Positions 44,358 to 54,469 of a DNA stretch of 64,000 nucleotides are shown in pieces. Origin of the DNA: Brumimicrobium salinarum (GTDB lineage Bacteria; Bacteroidota; Bacteroidia; Flavobacteriales_D; Crocinitomicaceae). Under the pieces are notes generated by a model that had not been told where the DNA came from, made no database searches, and saw only the letters and a program-made list of their open reading frames with translations. The stretch is from contig NZ_PJNI01000001.1 of assembly GCF_002844555.1 (NCBI RefSeq), positions 248,001 to 312,000 of the forward strand. The letters run 5' to 3'. Numbering within the stretch: position 1 is the stretch's first letter; every line of letters starts with the position of its first letter. The translations under genes and the position numbers were made by a program.

Positions 44358-46336
44358 GCTTCTTTATTTTGAAATTTAATAACAATTTTAACTCCTTTAC
44401 CTGGTTGGGATTGAATTGAAAAGCGTCCTCCTATTTTGTTGACCCTTTCTTTCATTGCTGAAATACCAAACCCTGACTTTGAAACGGCATCAAATCCTTT
44501 ACCACTATCTCTATAAATATACGTATAATAAGATCCTTCTTTTGTAATTGTTATCCGCAATGATTTTGCTTCTGCATGTTTTAGGGTGTTATTAATACAT
44601 TCCTGACTTATGCGGTATAATTGTTTTTGTATTTCTTCATTTAAATGATCAATATCGGCGGATAAATCGTGACTTGTAATTAGATTGGTATCTTTCTCCA
44701 AACGATCTAAAAGAGAAACCAAACTTCTATTCAACCCTATTTTTTCTAAAAAAAATGGGTGTAATCTGTGAGATAAGGTTCTTACTTGTTGAATAATTTG
44801 ACCCAGGGATTCCTCCATATCATCAACATCGTCAAGCTTCCCTCTATTAAATAAATTAATTTTAGATTTTGCCACCGATAAAGATTGACCAATATCATCA
44901 TGGAGGTCTTTCGATATTCTAGAACGTTCATCATCAATGTTCTTAATTAATTGATGACTAAAAACAATTTGCCGCTTTCTACGTATTTGCATATATCTAA
45001 AATAAATGAGTACTGCGGCAATCAGTAAAACAACAATTACAATGATGGTAATGATGGTAACGCGTGACTGATAAATGCGATTGTCTTTCTTTAATATTGC
45101 AATCCGCGTTCTTTCTTCATTTAATTCGGCTTCTCTTTTTTCTGTTTCATAAATTACTTGAAGCTCCGAAAACTGTTTTTGGTTTGTTAAGACCTCTAAA
45201 CTGTCACGCAGATTAGCATAAGTCATGTAATTATCTAATCCTTTTTCATATTGACCGAGTTCTTTATAAATTTTAGATTTTATTTTATAGCCATTCAATA
45301 CATCATCGATACTATTGTTCATTTTTGAATAAAACATTGATGAATCTACTGCCATTAACGCATCATCAAACTTCTTTTTGATTAAAAAAGATTTTGCTTT
45401 AATAAGAAATGTTTTGCTTATATCTTGTACTTGATTATATTTTTTGAATAACATATACGCTGAATCAGCATGCATAAATGCTAAGTTAGGATCATTTGAT
45501 TTATAATAAGCTTCACTTAAATTAAGGTGCGTAACTCCTTTAGTGTATGGGAAACCAAGTTCATTGGCTCGCTTCATAGAGTTTTTAAAATAGGCTATTG
45601 ATTCTTCAAGCATACCAAGGCTTTCATAAACCAAACCTAAATTATTTTGTAAATAAAAATTTAATCGTATGCTTCCAATTTTTTCTGATAGTTTTTTTGA
45701 CTTCATGAAGTCATTAAGTGCTTGGTCATATTGCTTGTTTTTATACTTAATTAAACCAATATTACTGAGCAGCATGCCTTGTAAGAAGGTGTTGTCCGTT
45801 TCAACAGCGATATCATAGGCTTCAAGATAATATTTTAAAGCCTGATTAGGTTTATTGTCTAATTCAAAGCAAAGTGCAATACCATTTAAACTAATTGCAG
45901 CATTTTCATGATCTCCCCTTCGCTTAGACACATTTAAATATCTATGAAACGTTTCCTTTGCCTGCTTTGGGTTCAAATTAAAATTATAGAAATTTTTTCT
46001 TATTAAAGTTGAAATTATTAAGGTTGAATCATTGGCTTCTTTAGCATAAACAATAGTTGTGTCATAATATGAGAGTGCTCTTTTTTGATTTCCTGTGAAA
46101 AATTGATAATTACCGTATGCTTGATAAACCTTACCTATTTGCGTCAAATTATTACCAGAACGCGCAATATTCATTGCTGTAATCATGTAATCTTTTACAA
46201 CATTAGAATCTGAATACGTACTATTTTGAATTTTACTTATTAATTGTTCAAATTCTGATTTTTCTTGTGCCCAAGAAATATAGCTTGAACTTAAAACGAT
46301 TGTAAAGATTATTATTAGAACTTTCATTTTTTTCAA
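44354..46336 (-). CDS. Tetratricopeptide sensor histidine kinase (HisKA_3 type)
   Basis: 660 residues. Signal peptide, then about eight TPR-like repeats in the periplasm (residues 30-390, for example ALKYYLEAYDIAVETDN and SIAYFKNSMKRANELG), a coiled coil, one membrane segment (TIITIIVIVVLLIAAVLIYF, about 420), then a NarX-type kinase with the phospho-His in DLHDDIGQSLSVAKSK and HATPase motifs NTLKHAEA, DSGKGFD and GFGISAMKERV. It phosphorylates the regulator next to it. The signal sensed by the TPR region is unknown. Confidence 0.9.
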   Translation of the reverse strand: MKKMKVLIIIFTIVLSSSYISWAQEKSEFEQLISKIQNSTYSDSNVVKDYMITAMNIARSGNNLTQIGKVYQAYGNYQFFTGNQKRALSYYDTTIVYAKEANDSTLIISTLIRKNFYNFNLNPKQAKETFHRYLNVSKRRGDHENAAISLNGIALCFELDNKPNQALKYYLEAYDIAVETDNTFLQGMLLSNIGLIKYKNKQYDQALNDFMKSKKLSEKIGSIRLNFYLQNNLGLVYESLGMLEESIAYFKNSMKRANELGFPYTKGVTHLNLSEAYYKSNDPNLAFMHADSAYMLFKKYNQVQDISKTFLIKAKSFLIKKKFDDALMAVDSSMFYSKMNNSIDDVLNGYKIKSKIYKELGQYEKGLDNYMTYANLRDSLEVLTNQKQFSELQVIYETEKREAELNEERTRIAILKKDNRIYQSRVTIITIIVIVVLLIAAVLIYFRYMQIRRKRQIVFSHQLIKNIDDERSRISKDLHDDIGQSLSVAKSKINLFNRGKLDDVDDMEESLGQIIQQVRTLSHRLHPFFLEKIGLNRSLVSLLDRLEKDTNLITSHDLSADIDHLNEEIQKQLYRISQECINNTLKHAEAKSLRITITKEGSYYTYIYRDSGKGFDAVSKSGFGISAMKERVNKIGGRFSIQSQPGKGVKIVIKFQNKEA

Positions 46337-46487
46337 AATTACAACTAATTTTTCAATATATTTTTTCTAGTGGTCTAGGATGTCGAAATGATTTAACTGT
46401 TACGTTACTCCACATATAATTTAACACCATTTTTTGTTTGATAAAAGATAAAATTGTTATATTGTGGACTAACGAAATTATTAAATT

Positions 46488-46676
46488 ATGGTTGAGTTAA
46501 GTAAAAACATTTTGACAAAAGTTAGTTTTGATCGTCAATTGTTTCAAAAAGAGCTTGAAAAATCTGTAAGATGGATAAATAAATCAGAGGATTTACAAGT
46601 GTTTAGAGAATGGTGTATGCTTGAGTTTGGTCATTTATACCCATCTGTATTAAAAAAAGTTTTTTACAAAAAATAA
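46488..46676 (+). CDS. Small conserved protein, unknown function
   Basis: 62 residues, basic. The N-terminal half, ILTKVSFDRQLFQKELEKSVRW, resembles short proteins I recall from other Flavobacteriales, with the same 'KVSFDxxLFxKEL' pattern. Its own hairpin terminator follows 5 bases after the stop, and an AT-rich promoter-like region precedes it, so it is an independent transcript. No motif tells its function. Confidence 0.7.
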   Translation: MVELSKNILTKVSFDRQLFQKELEKSVRWINKSEDLQVFREWCMLEFGHLYPSVLKKVFYKK

Positions 46677-46680
46677 AAGA

Positions 46681-46705
46681 AAAGGAGCGTAAAGCTCCTT
46701 TTTTT
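46681..46705 (+). terminator. Rho-independent terminator after the 62-residue gene
   Basis: Perfect 8-bp stem AAAGGAGC (46681-46688) / GCTCCTTT (46694-46701), loop GTAAA, then T-run to 46705. Confidence 0.85.
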
Positions 46706-46771
46706 AATTCTTATTCTTCTATTGCGCATTGTCCTCAATTAACAAGGTGTAAATAACATTAAATTGCACTT

Positions 46772-47704
46772 TTAATTTTTTGACTTAATAAAATCTATAT
46801 TCCTTTTTAAGCCCGAAAATTTGGTGCGTTTCACAGCACTTTTCTTAAATACTTTTCTAAAAACCTCTTCAGTTAGCTCTTCCCAATCGGTTCGTTTCAT
46901 ATCAAGTAGATCATCATGTGGTTTTAACCTTGGTACGTTGTGAGCTTTGGAGAATCTATTCCATGGACATACATCCTGACATATATCACAACCAAACATC
47001 CAATTCTCCATTTTACCTTTAAATTGATTGGGAATTTCGTCCTTTAATTCTATGGTTAAATAAGAGATACACTTACTTCCATCAACTACATAAGGTGTTA
47101 TTGCATCGGTAGGACAAGCATCGATACATTTTGTGCATGTACCACAATAATCTTTTATAGGTCCATCTGCATTTAAAGGTAAATCTAAAATTAACTCTGC
47201 AATAAAGAAAAACGACCCATTTTTTGGATGAATGAGGTTGGTATTTTTACCTACCCAACCTAATCCAGATTTTTTTGCCCAAGCCTTGTCCATGACTGGT
47301 GCTGAATCAGTAAAAACACGTCCGCCAACTTCACCAATTTCATCTTGAATTTCTTGAAAGAATGTTTTAAGTTTGTCCTTAATTATAAAATGGTAGTCTT
47401 CTCCATAAGCATACTTAGATATCTTGTAGGTCTCATCAGCACACTGCTGCTGATCAGGGTAGTAATTAAATAATAAAGAAACCACGGATTGTGCTCCAGG
47501 AACAAGTTTTCTTGGGTCCAAACGTTTATCAAAATGGTTTTCCATGTACGCCATTTTACCATTCTTATTATCTTTTAACCATTGCGCCAAGTGAGGCGCT
47601 TCCTCCTCTAAGAATTCAGCTTTAGATATACCGCAGTACATAAAACCTAAGTCTTTCGCTTTTTGTTTTATAAATCGGGTATTATTTTCTACGCTATGCT
47701 TCAA
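46772..47704 (-). CDS. queG: Epoxyqueuosine reductase QueG
   Basis: 310 residues. Cobalamin-dependent iron-sulfur enzyme making queuosine in tRNA. Two [4Fe-4S] motifs are visible: [12 protein letters not shown] at about 190 and [11 protein letters not shown] at about 245. The B12-binding N-terminal half includes [15 protein letters not shown] [11 protein letters not shown] and [12 protein letters not shown]. Its last step completes the pathway begun by QueD, whose gene is also in the window (61.4 kb). It lies 2 bases from ruvB. Confidence 0.93.
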   Translation of the reverse strand: MKHSVENNTRFIKQKAKDLGFMYCGISKAEFLEEEAPHLAQWLKDNKNGKMAYMENHFDKRLDPRKLVPGAQSVVSLLFNYYPDQQQCADETYKISKYAYGEDYHFIIKDKLKTFFQEIQDEIGEVGGRVFTDSAPVMDKAWAKKSGLGWVGKNTNLIHPKNGSFFFIAELILDLPLNADGPIKDYCGTCTKCIDACPTDAITPYVVDGSKCISYLTIELKDEIPNQFKGKMENWMFGCDICQDVCPWNRFSKAHNVPRLKPHDDLLDMKRTDWEELTEEVFRKVFKKSAVKRTKFSGLKRNIDFIKSKN

Positions 47705-47706
47705 GT

Positions 47707-48750
47707 TTAAAACAATCCAGTTTGTGATGCCCCTGGTGATTTACCAAGATGTTCGTATGCCTTAGGGGTAACTTTTCTTCCACGTTGGGTTCTCAACAAA
47801 AAACCTTCTTGGATAAGAAATGGTTCATAAACCTCTTCAATTGTACCAGCATTTTCACCAACAGCAGTTGCTAGAGTAGTAATTCCAACAGGACCACCGT
47901 TAAATTTATCTATCAGTGCAGTAAGCAAACGATTATCCATTTCATCTAATCCATTCTGATCAACGTTTAATGCGGTTAATGCGATGTGCGTAATTTCTAA
48001 ATTAATGGTTCCATTACCTTTAATTTGTGCAAAATCTCGTACTCTTCTTAAAAGTGCATTGGCAATACGTGGTGTTCCTCTACTTCTACTCGCAATTTCA
48101 TAAGCGGCATCATGTTTTATCGGAATATTCAATAAATCAGCTGATCGATTCACGATTAAAGTGAGTGTCTTGGCATTATAGTATTGTAATCGTGCATTTA
48201 TTCCAAAACGTGCTCGCAAAGGCGCAGTAAGCAGTCCTGAGCGCGTAGTTGCGCCAATAAGAGTAAAAGGATTTAATGCAATTTGAACAGTTCGCGCATT
48301 GGGACCAGAATCAATCATAATATCGATGACAAAATCTTCCATTGCAGAATATAGGTATTCTTCAATTACAGGAGATAAGCGGTGTATTTCATCGATAAAT
48401 AAAACATCACCTTCTTCTAAATTGGTTAGTAATCCTGCTAAGTCACCAGGTTTATCCAAAACGGGGCCTGATGTGACTTTGAAACCAACCTCTAATTCAT
48501 TGGCAATAATATTTGAAAGGGTTGTTTTACCCAAACCTGGAGGTCCATGTAATAAAACATGATCTAAAGGTTCATTTCTTTGTTTTGTTGCTTGTACAAA
48601 AATTTGAAGATTTTCAACAATCTTTTTCTGACCCGTAAAATCATCAAGAGACTTAGGTCTCAATACCTTATCGATCTCAGTATCTCCCTGTTGGTTTTCA
48701 GCTCTATAATCAAAATCTTCTTCTTCCACACACAAGTATTTATATTCCAA
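47707..48750 (-). CDS. ruvB: Holliday junction branch-migration ATPase RuvB
   Basis: 347 residues. Walker [14 protein letters not shown], Walker [12 protein letters not shown], sensor [16 protein letters not shown] and the winged C-terminal DNA-binding domain ([28 protein letters not shown]) are all present. RuvB drives branch migration with RuvA at recombination junctions. It begins after the act-cox terminator and is followed by queG. Confidence 0.97.
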   Translation of the reverse strand: MEYKYLCVEEEDFDYRAENQQGDTEIDKVLRPKSLDDFTGQKKIVENLQIFVQATKQRNEPLDHVLLHGPPGLGKTTLSNIIANELEVGFKVTSGPVLDKPGDLAGLLTNLEEGDVLFIDEIHRLSPVIEEYLYSAMEDFVIDIMIDSGPNARTVQIALNPFTLIGATTRSGLLTAPLRARFGINARLQYYNAKTLTLIVNRSADLLNIPIKHDAAYEIASRSRGTPRIANALLRRVRDFAQIKGNGTINLEITHIALTALNVDQNGLDEMDNRLLTALIDKFNGGPVGITTLATAVGENAGTIEEVYEPFLIQEGFLLRTQRGRKVTPKAYEHLGKSPGASQTGLF

Positions 48751-48760
48751 AGATAAGAAA

Positions 48761-48787
48761 AGCCCAGCACACTTAATGTACTGGGCT
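48761..48787 (-). terminator. Terminator of the act-cox operon
   Basis: AGCCCAG (48761-48767) pairs with CTGGGCT (48781-48787), and ACA/TGT extends the stem after one mismatch. On the minus strand ttttcttatc follows. It stands between the last oxidase gene and ruvB. Confidence 0.75.
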
Positions 48788-48809
48788 AAAATATTCCTAT
48801 ATGAATTTT

Positions 48810-50609
48810 TTAATGTTCTTCTTCACCCTCTTTTAATGGAACTGTTTGTGGGATGAAATCCTCTTCTGCTCCAGGTTTAGAGTAGTCATAAGGCCAACGA
48901 TGTACAGTCGGCAACTCTCCAGGCCAGTTTCCATGTCCAGGAAGTGCAGTTGGTGTTGTCCACTCTAAGGTGTTTGATCTCCACGGATTTAAAGGCGCTT
49001 TTGGTCCTCTAAATATACTATAGAAGAAATTAAAGAAGAAGAAGACTTGTCCAAATGCACCAATGATTGCAAAGACAGTAATGATAATATTCAAATCTAA
49101 AATCATTTCGCCAGCAGTTGGGTTAAAGGTATCAAATATTGAGTTATCATAATATCTTCTTGGTGTTCCTCCAATTCCAACAAAGTGCATTGGTAGGAAT
49201 ACTCCATAACCACTAACTATTGTAGTCCAGAAGTGAGCATATCCCAGTCTTGAATTCATCATTCTTCCATACATTTTAGGGAACCAATGATATACACCAG
49301 CAAACATTCCAAATATAGCGGATAATCCCATTACAACGTGGAAGTGAGCTACTACGAAATATGTATCATGAACCTGAATATCAAGAGCAGAATCGGCTAA
49401 AATAATACCGGTTACACCTCCTGAAATAAAGGTTGAAACTAATCCAATAGCAAACAACATTGCAGGTGTAAACACGATTGATCCTCTCCATAAAGTTGTT
49501 AAGTAATTAAATACCTTAACAGCAGATGGTATTGCAATTAATAGAGTTGTAAAAACGAAAACACTTCCTAAGAATGGATCCATACCAGAAACAAACATGT
49601 GGTGTGCCCAAACAATAAAGGACAAGAAACCAATAGCTAATAAGGAACCAATCATTGCTCGGTAACCAAATATAGGTTTTCTAGAGTTTGTAGAAATAAT
49701 TTCAGATGAAATTCCCAAGGCTGGTAAAAGGACAATATAAACTTCTGGGTGTCCTAGGAACCAGAATAAGTGTTGGTATAAAATTGGTGAACCACCAACG
49801 TTATCAAGCATTTCTCCACCTACAATAATATCACTTAAATAGAATGACGTCCCTAAAACGCGATCCATGAATAATAATAATGCGGCAGATAACAATACTG
49901 GGAAAGATAAAACACCTACAATAGCAGTTACCAAGAAAGCCCAAATTGTTAAAGGCATTCTAGTCATTTTCATTCCTTTGGTTCTAAGGTTAACAATCGT
50001 TGAAATGTAATTTAAGGAACCGATTAATGAAGATGCGATAAATATGGTAAGAGAAATTAACCATAGGGTCATTCCTAAACCTGATCCTGATACAGCCTGT
50101 GGAAGTGCTGATAAAGGAGGATAAACCGTCCAACCAGACATTGCTGGTCCAGACTCTACAAATAGAGACACCAACATAATAACTGAGGAGATATTAAATA
50201 ACCAAGCTGACATCATATTGATGAAACCTGAGGCCATATCTCTCGCTCCTAACTGTAATGGAATAAGTACGTTGGAGAATGTACCACTTAAACCTCCTGT
50301 TAATACGAAAAACACCATTATAGTTCCGTGAATGGTAACTAGACCAAGATACATATCTTGATTAAGTATTCCGTCTGGTGCCCATCGATCTCCTAAAAAC
50401 ATGTTAAGGAAATCAGAGGATTCTCCTGGCCATGCCAATTGAATTCTAAAAAATACAGACAACATCATTCCAACTAATCCCATAAAAATAGCAGCAAGCA
50501 AGAATTGCTTACCTATCATTTTATGGTCATAGCTAAAGATATACTTTGATACAAAGCTCTCTTCGTGGTGATCGTGTTCGTGAATTGCTTCTTGAGCTGC
50601 AGCTGCCAT
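48810..50609 (-). CDS. coxA: Cytochrome c oxidase subunit I
   Basis: 599 residues with twelve membrane segments. Haem-copper oxidase motifs: [10 protein letters not shown] (haem a His), [11 protein letters not shown] (CuB His cross-linked to Tyr, with the proton-channel Glu of A-type enzymes), WAHHMF (CuB His pair) and HFHVVMG (haem a3 and a His). It reduces oxygen to water and pumps protons. It is the last gene of the act-cox operon, after coxB. Confidence 0.97.
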   Translation of the reverse strand: MAAAAQEAIHEHDHHEESFVSKYIFSYDHKMIGKQFLLAAIFMGLVGMMLSVFFRIQLAWPGESSDFLNMFLGDRWAPDGILNQDMYLGLVTIHGTIMVFFVLTGGLSGTFSNVLIPLQLGARDMASGFINMMSAWLFNISSVIMLVSLFVESGPAMSGWTVYPPLSALPQAVSGSGLGMTLWLISLTIFIASSLIGSLNYISTIVNLRTKGMKMTRMPLTIWAFLVTAIVGVLSFPVLLSAALLLFMDRVLGTSFYLSDIIVGGEMLDNVGGSPILYQHLFWFLGHPEVYIVLLPALGISSEIISTNSRKPIFGYRAMIGSLLAIGFLSFIVWAHHMFVSGMDPFLGSVFVFTTLLIAIPSAVKVFNYLTTLWRGSIVFTPAMLFAIGLVSTFISGGVTGIILADSALDIQVHDTYFVVAHFHVVMGLSAIFGMFAGVYHWFPKMYGRMMNSRLGYAHFWTTIVSGYGVFLPMHFVGIGGTPRRYYDNSIFDTFNPTAGEMILDLNIIITVFAIIGAFGQVFFFFNFFYSIFRGPKAPLNPWRSNTLEWTTPTALPGHGNWPGELPTVHRWPYDYSKPGAEEDFIPQTVPLKEGEEEH

Positions 50610-50648
50610 GTGTTAAATATTTAATGTATTTATATTCTAATCTAATTA

Positions 50649-51893
50649 TTAATTTTCTTCTACTCTACTTGCTATAGATTGGTAGTATTCGAGTAAATCC
50701 TCTTCATTACCTTTAATCCAAGGAGTTCCATCATAAGTAGATTTTGTTTTTTGCCAATCTAAATACTCTTCTGGTTCTAAAACTTTAATCGACATTTTCA
50801 TTCTATAATGAGAACCTCCACAAATCTTGTTACATAATAAAGCATATTCAAATTCGGGATTATTCAACTTTCTTTTCATGTCATCTGTTGAATAAATAGG
50901 TTGAAACTTAAAGTAAGTTGTTAATCCAGGGACAGTGTTCATTTGTGCTCTAAAGTGTGGGAAAAAAGCACTATGTATAACATCTTTTGATCTGAAAGAG
51001 AAGTTATACTTTTGTCCTTTTAATAGAACAAGACTATCTTCAACAATAACATCATCATTTGCAAGCTCGTCAAGTGAATCTGCATAAGTTATAGACATTG
51101 CTTCAAGAAGACGTGACATTCTTTCTTTTCTACCTAACTCAGTTTCTAAGTCTTTCCTTTCCTTTGCTGATAAAATTACCGAACGGTCATTGAGTTTTTC
51201 CTCAATCATTTCAACACCACTTTGACCAGGTTCACCAACTTTCATTAAAGATAACGAACGTTCAATATTCTCTTTGGTCATAATTCCATAAGGATTTTCA
51301 GCGGTAGTTAATTTATAGTCAAATTTACCTAAATCATTATTCATACCAGAATATCTAGCAGTCCAAGCAAATTGGTATGCAAAGATTTCGATATCCTCGT
51401 ATTCAGCACCTGCTTTTTCAGTTGCAGAATTCCAAGTTTGAAGTCCAAAAATAATGATTACTGAAAGTACAGCTGCTGGAATAACAGTCCAAACCATTTC
51501 TAGTTTGTTGTTGTGAGCGTAATAATATGCTTTGACGCCTGGTTTTCTAGAGTATTTCCAAGCAAACACAAACAATAATGTGTTGGTAAGAAAGAATACA
51601 GCAATAATAATCACCCAATTCAGGTTAAATAACCAATCAATTTCTTGACCATGAGCCGATGCTGCCGGACCTAAATCTACATATCCATACTTTAACATTA
51701 ACCAGATAAAAGAAGCATACAATGCAACCATAAAAATAAGCATCATATTTGCATTGAACTTATTTTCATTCTCAGGAATTTCCTCTTCTTTTCTTTTGGT
51801 CGCTTTGGCCGTTAATTCACTTACACGCACAAGTTGCGCGATAGCAAGTACACCAAAAATAATTACCAATATAATAACTAACTTATTACCCAT
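50649..51893 (-). CDS. coxB: Cytochrome c oxidase subunit II
   Basis: 414 residues. N-terminal membrane segments (about 5-20, 50-70 and 90-110), then the CuA cupredoxin domain with CNKICGGSHYRMKM as CuA ligand motif and FAYQFAWTARY. It contains an extra region between about 185 and 290, rich in Glu and Lys, that interrupts the periplasmic domain; I recall such forms in Bacteroidota. It receives electrons and passes them to subunit I. No haem motif is fused to it. Confidence 0.94.
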   Translation of the reverse strand: MGNKLVIILVIIFGVLAIAQLVRVSELTAKATKRKEEEIPENENKFNANMMLIFMVALYASFIWLMLKYGYVDLGPAASAHGQEIDWLFNLNWVIIIAVFFLTNTLLFVFAWKYSRKPGVKAYYYAHNNKLEMVWTVIPAAVLSVIIIFGLQTWNSATEKAGAEYEDIEIFAYQFAWTARYSGMNNDLGKFDYKLTTAENPYGIMTKENIERSLSLMKVGEPGQSGVEMIEEKLNDRSVILSAKERKDLETELGRKERMSRLLEAMSITYADSLDELANDDVIVEDSLVLLKGQKYNFSFRSKDVIHSAFFPHFRAQMNTVPGLTTYFKFQPIYSTDDMKRKLNNPEFEYALLCNKICGGSHYRMKMSIKVLEPEEYLDWQKTKSTYDGTPWIKGNEEDLLEYYQSIASRVEEN

Positions 51894-51927
51894 CTCTCTT
51901 AAATATTAACTAATTCTAACTTAAAAA

Positions 51928-53136
51928 TTATATCTCGTGATGCAAAGATTCGTCCAAAAACGGATGATTCTTACTCACAAGAGGTGCTTTTGTTAATCTT
52001 ACCAAGATTACTCTTGTAAACAAACCTAAGAACAATACAGCCATTCCTATTTCCATAAATCCGATACTAGCTGTTGGTCCCATTGAACCACCCATAACCA
52101 TTATCCATACATCTAGCCAATGTCCTGCTAGGATTACAAGTCCAACAAAAACCAGTGTTCCCGCATGTCTTTTTGCATCTCTTGACATTAATATCAACAT
52201 TGGAAATGCAAAGTTAATGATAAACATACCAAAGTACAGTAATTTATAGTGCTCAATTCTCATTAAGTAATAAGTTGTTTCTTCAGGAATGTTAGCATAC
52301 CAAATCAACATATATTGTGAGAACCATAGGTATGCCCAAAGGAAAGATGTTGCAAAAACCCATTTTCCAATGTCATGAATATGACTTTCGTTTACTTTTG
52401 GTAGATACCCTAATTTTTTCAAATACAGTAAAAGAAGGATAATTACAACCATAGCGCTTGTCCAAGAACCTGCAAAAACATACCAACCAAATAAGGTAGA
52501 GAACCAATGAATATCAATAGACATTAACCAATCCCACGAACTTGTTGAGCTAAATACAGCAAAGAAAACTAAGAAAAGAGCTCCTCTTCTGTAGTTTTTA
52601 AAATGAATATCAACAGCGTTTGCAGGGTTGTTATCTTGTTCGATTGAACGTTTCATAAATCCTTTCCACATGAAATAGTAAATAGCCAAATAAGCAATGG
52701 TTCTTGCCCAAAAGAAAGGCTGATTCAGATAAGCTCCTTTTCCTGCGGATAATTCATCATAATGAGATCCCGTTTCAGTCATAACCTCAGGGTCCATCCA
52801 CATATAGATGTGTGCACCGTTTGTAAAAGTAAGTGAAAGAAAAGTTATGATTAATAACCCCATACCTAAGGGTAAAAAACCAGTTACTGCCTCAATTACT
52901 CTTTTAATATATACATACCAACCTGCTTCTGTTGCATATTGAAGTGCCAAGAAAAACATTGCACTAATAGCAATAGAAAAGAAGAAAAAGCTATTTGACA
53001 ATAGATTCCCCAGGAATTTTTGGCCTAAATGACCTCCATCAATGGCAGCTATAATTCCGATTCCTGTAAATACAACACCTACAATCATCAAGACCGTGGT
53101 CCATATTTTAGCTTTATTTGAAACTTGATAATCCAT
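51928..53136 (-). CDS. actF: Alternative complex III membrane subunit ActF
   Basis: 402 residues, about ten membrane helices. It is a NrfD-related integral subunit of the menaquinol:cytochrome c oxidoreductase. Assigned by position after actE and by Bacteroidota-type sequence (FTNGAHIYMWMDPEVM, WYANIPEETTYYLMR). With ActC it forms the membrane arm. It lies 33 bases from actE and is followed by coxB. Confidence 0.9.
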   Translation of the reverse strand: MDYQVSNKAKIWTTVLMIVGVVFTGIGIIAAIDGGHLGQKFLGNLLSNSFFFFSIAISAMFFLALQYATEAGWYVYIKRVIEAVTGFLPLGMGLLIITFLSLTFTNGAHIYMWMDPEVMTETGSHYDELSAGKGAYLNQPFFWARTIAYLAIYYFMWKGFMKRSIEQDNNPANAVDIHFKNYRRGALFLVFFAVFSSTSSWDWLMSIDIHWFSTLFGWYVFAGSWTSAMVVIILLLLYLKKLGYLPKVNESHIHDIGKWVFATSFLWAYLWFSQYMLIWYANIPEETTYYLMRIEHYKLLYFGMFIINFAFPMLILMSRDAKRHAGTLVFVGLVILAGHWLDVWIMVMGGSMGPTASIGFMEIGMAVLFLGLFTRVILVRLTKAPLVSKNHPFLDESLHHEI

Positions 53137-53169
53137 TTTATCTATTAATTTTCTAAGTTATAAATACTA

Positions 53170-53919
53170 TTAATTTGCTTCTTCAACAGTTGATGAATCA
53201 GACACAACCTCTTCCTGAACAGATCCAGCACCGTAGTCATCTAATCTTAACTTATTGATGTGATGAACCACCGTCCAAATTTCTTTTTTATTCAATAATG
53301 GTGCATGTGCTCCCATCATTCCTTTACCATAGTATATTGAATAAAACACTTGGCCATCTGGTAAATTCTTCAAGTTTTTAAAATCTGGAACCCCTAAATA
53401 AGCGCCACTTTCAACCATAGGTCCTTTACCATCACCTTTTTCACCATGACAATGTGCACAATTGATATTGAAAAGCTCTTTTCCTTTTTTGAAAATATCC
53501 TTTTCATTGTCACTAGTTAATTCAATTGGATTTTTATCCTCAGCGGCAATAAAATAGTCACCACCCGCTTCTGTACTTAAGTTCCATCCATGTTTTTCTT
53601 GCAATCCATGTGTTACAGGTGCAAAACTATTGGCTTTTCTGTGATAAGGTAAATAAAGCGATAAATCTTCAACTTTACCATGATAAGGAATCGTATGAAT
53701 TGGTGGATGTTTAGCTGATGCTGTCATCATAGCCTCCACATTAATTTCTTCCTTTACCCAACCATAATCTACATAAGTTTCTATAGCTGGTGAACGATAC
53801 ATATCAGGCATAAATTCTAGCCCTGGAGAATCTGAGTCAGATACACAGGAGAAGAGCGTAAATACCCCCAAGGTAAGTACAAATGTTCGTTTAGATATTG
53901 CTACTATGTTTTTCTTCAT
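53170..53919 (-). CDS. actE: Alternative complex III monohaem cytochrome ActE
   Basis: 249 residues. Lipobox-like signal (FTLFSC, Cys about 25) and one haem c site, CAHCHGEKGDG, at about residue 155, with Met in KGMMGAHAP as likely axial ligand. ActE is the periplasmic cytochrome that carries electrons to the oxidase or to another cytochrome. It is 7 bases from actD. Confidence 0.92.
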   Translation of the reverse strand: MKKNIVAISKRTFVLTLGVFTLFSCVSDSDSPGLEFMPDMYRSPAIETYVDYGWVKEEINVEAMMTASAKHPPIHTIPYHGKVEDLSLYLPYHRKANSFAPVTHGLQEKHGWNLSTEAGGDYFIAAEDKNPIELTSDNEKDIFKKGKELFNINCAHCHGEKGDGKGPMVESGAYLGVPDFKNLKNLPDGQVFYSIYYGKGMMGAHAPLLNKKEIWTVVHHINKLRLDDYGAGSVQEEVVSDSSTVEEAN

Positions 53920-53926
53920 TGCAATA

Positions 53927-54466
53927 TTATTTAATGTTTTTTTGATCTAATTCTACGATACCTGTTTCCATCAACATGTCTTCTAATTCTTTTTCGGTGA
54001 ACTTAGCGTTATCATTTAAACGTAACTCCATCACGAAACGATCATCAGTTGTTCGCGGATCAGGATTTTCAGCAGGCATTCCTGGAATTGTTTTATTTGC
54101 TAAAAGATAAGTAATTGCCATTGCATGCGCCGCAAATAAGACAGTCAACTCAAATCCGATAGGGACAAATGCCAACATATTCTCTAAAAAAGAAAAGTTA
54201 GGTTTACCTCCAATATTCATTGGCCAATCAGTTACCATCATGTATCTCATTCCTATTAAAGCCAACGCTAACCCCGTTAGTCCATATATAAAAGACATGA
54301 TTCCTAACCTTGTTTCTTTCAACCCAATAATTGGATCCAAGCCATGAATAGGAAATGGTGAAAATACGTCTGCTACTTTAACTCCTTTTGCAACTAACTT
54401 CTTTGCACCGTCTTTAAGTACATCATCGTCGTTATACATTGCATAAAAAACTACGTTTGATCCCAT
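53927..54466 (-). CDS. actD: Alternative complex III subunit ActD
   Basis: 179 residues of the DUF3341 family. The N-terminal part (YNDDDVLKDGAKKLVAKGVKVADVFSPFPIHGLD) and two membrane segments are typical of ActD. It is a peripheral/membrane part of the complex with no cofactor. It lies 3 bases after actC. Confidence 0.92.
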   Translation of the reverse strand: MGSNVVFYAMYNDDDVLKDGAKKLVAKGVKVADVFSPFPIHGLDPIIGLKETRLGIMSFIYGLTGLALALIGMRYMMVTDWPMNIGGKPNFSFLENMLAFVPIGFELTVLFAAHAMAITYLLANKTIPGMPAENPDPRTTDDRFVMELRLNDNAKFTEKELEDMLMETGIVELDQKNIK

Positions 54467-54469
54467 GAT

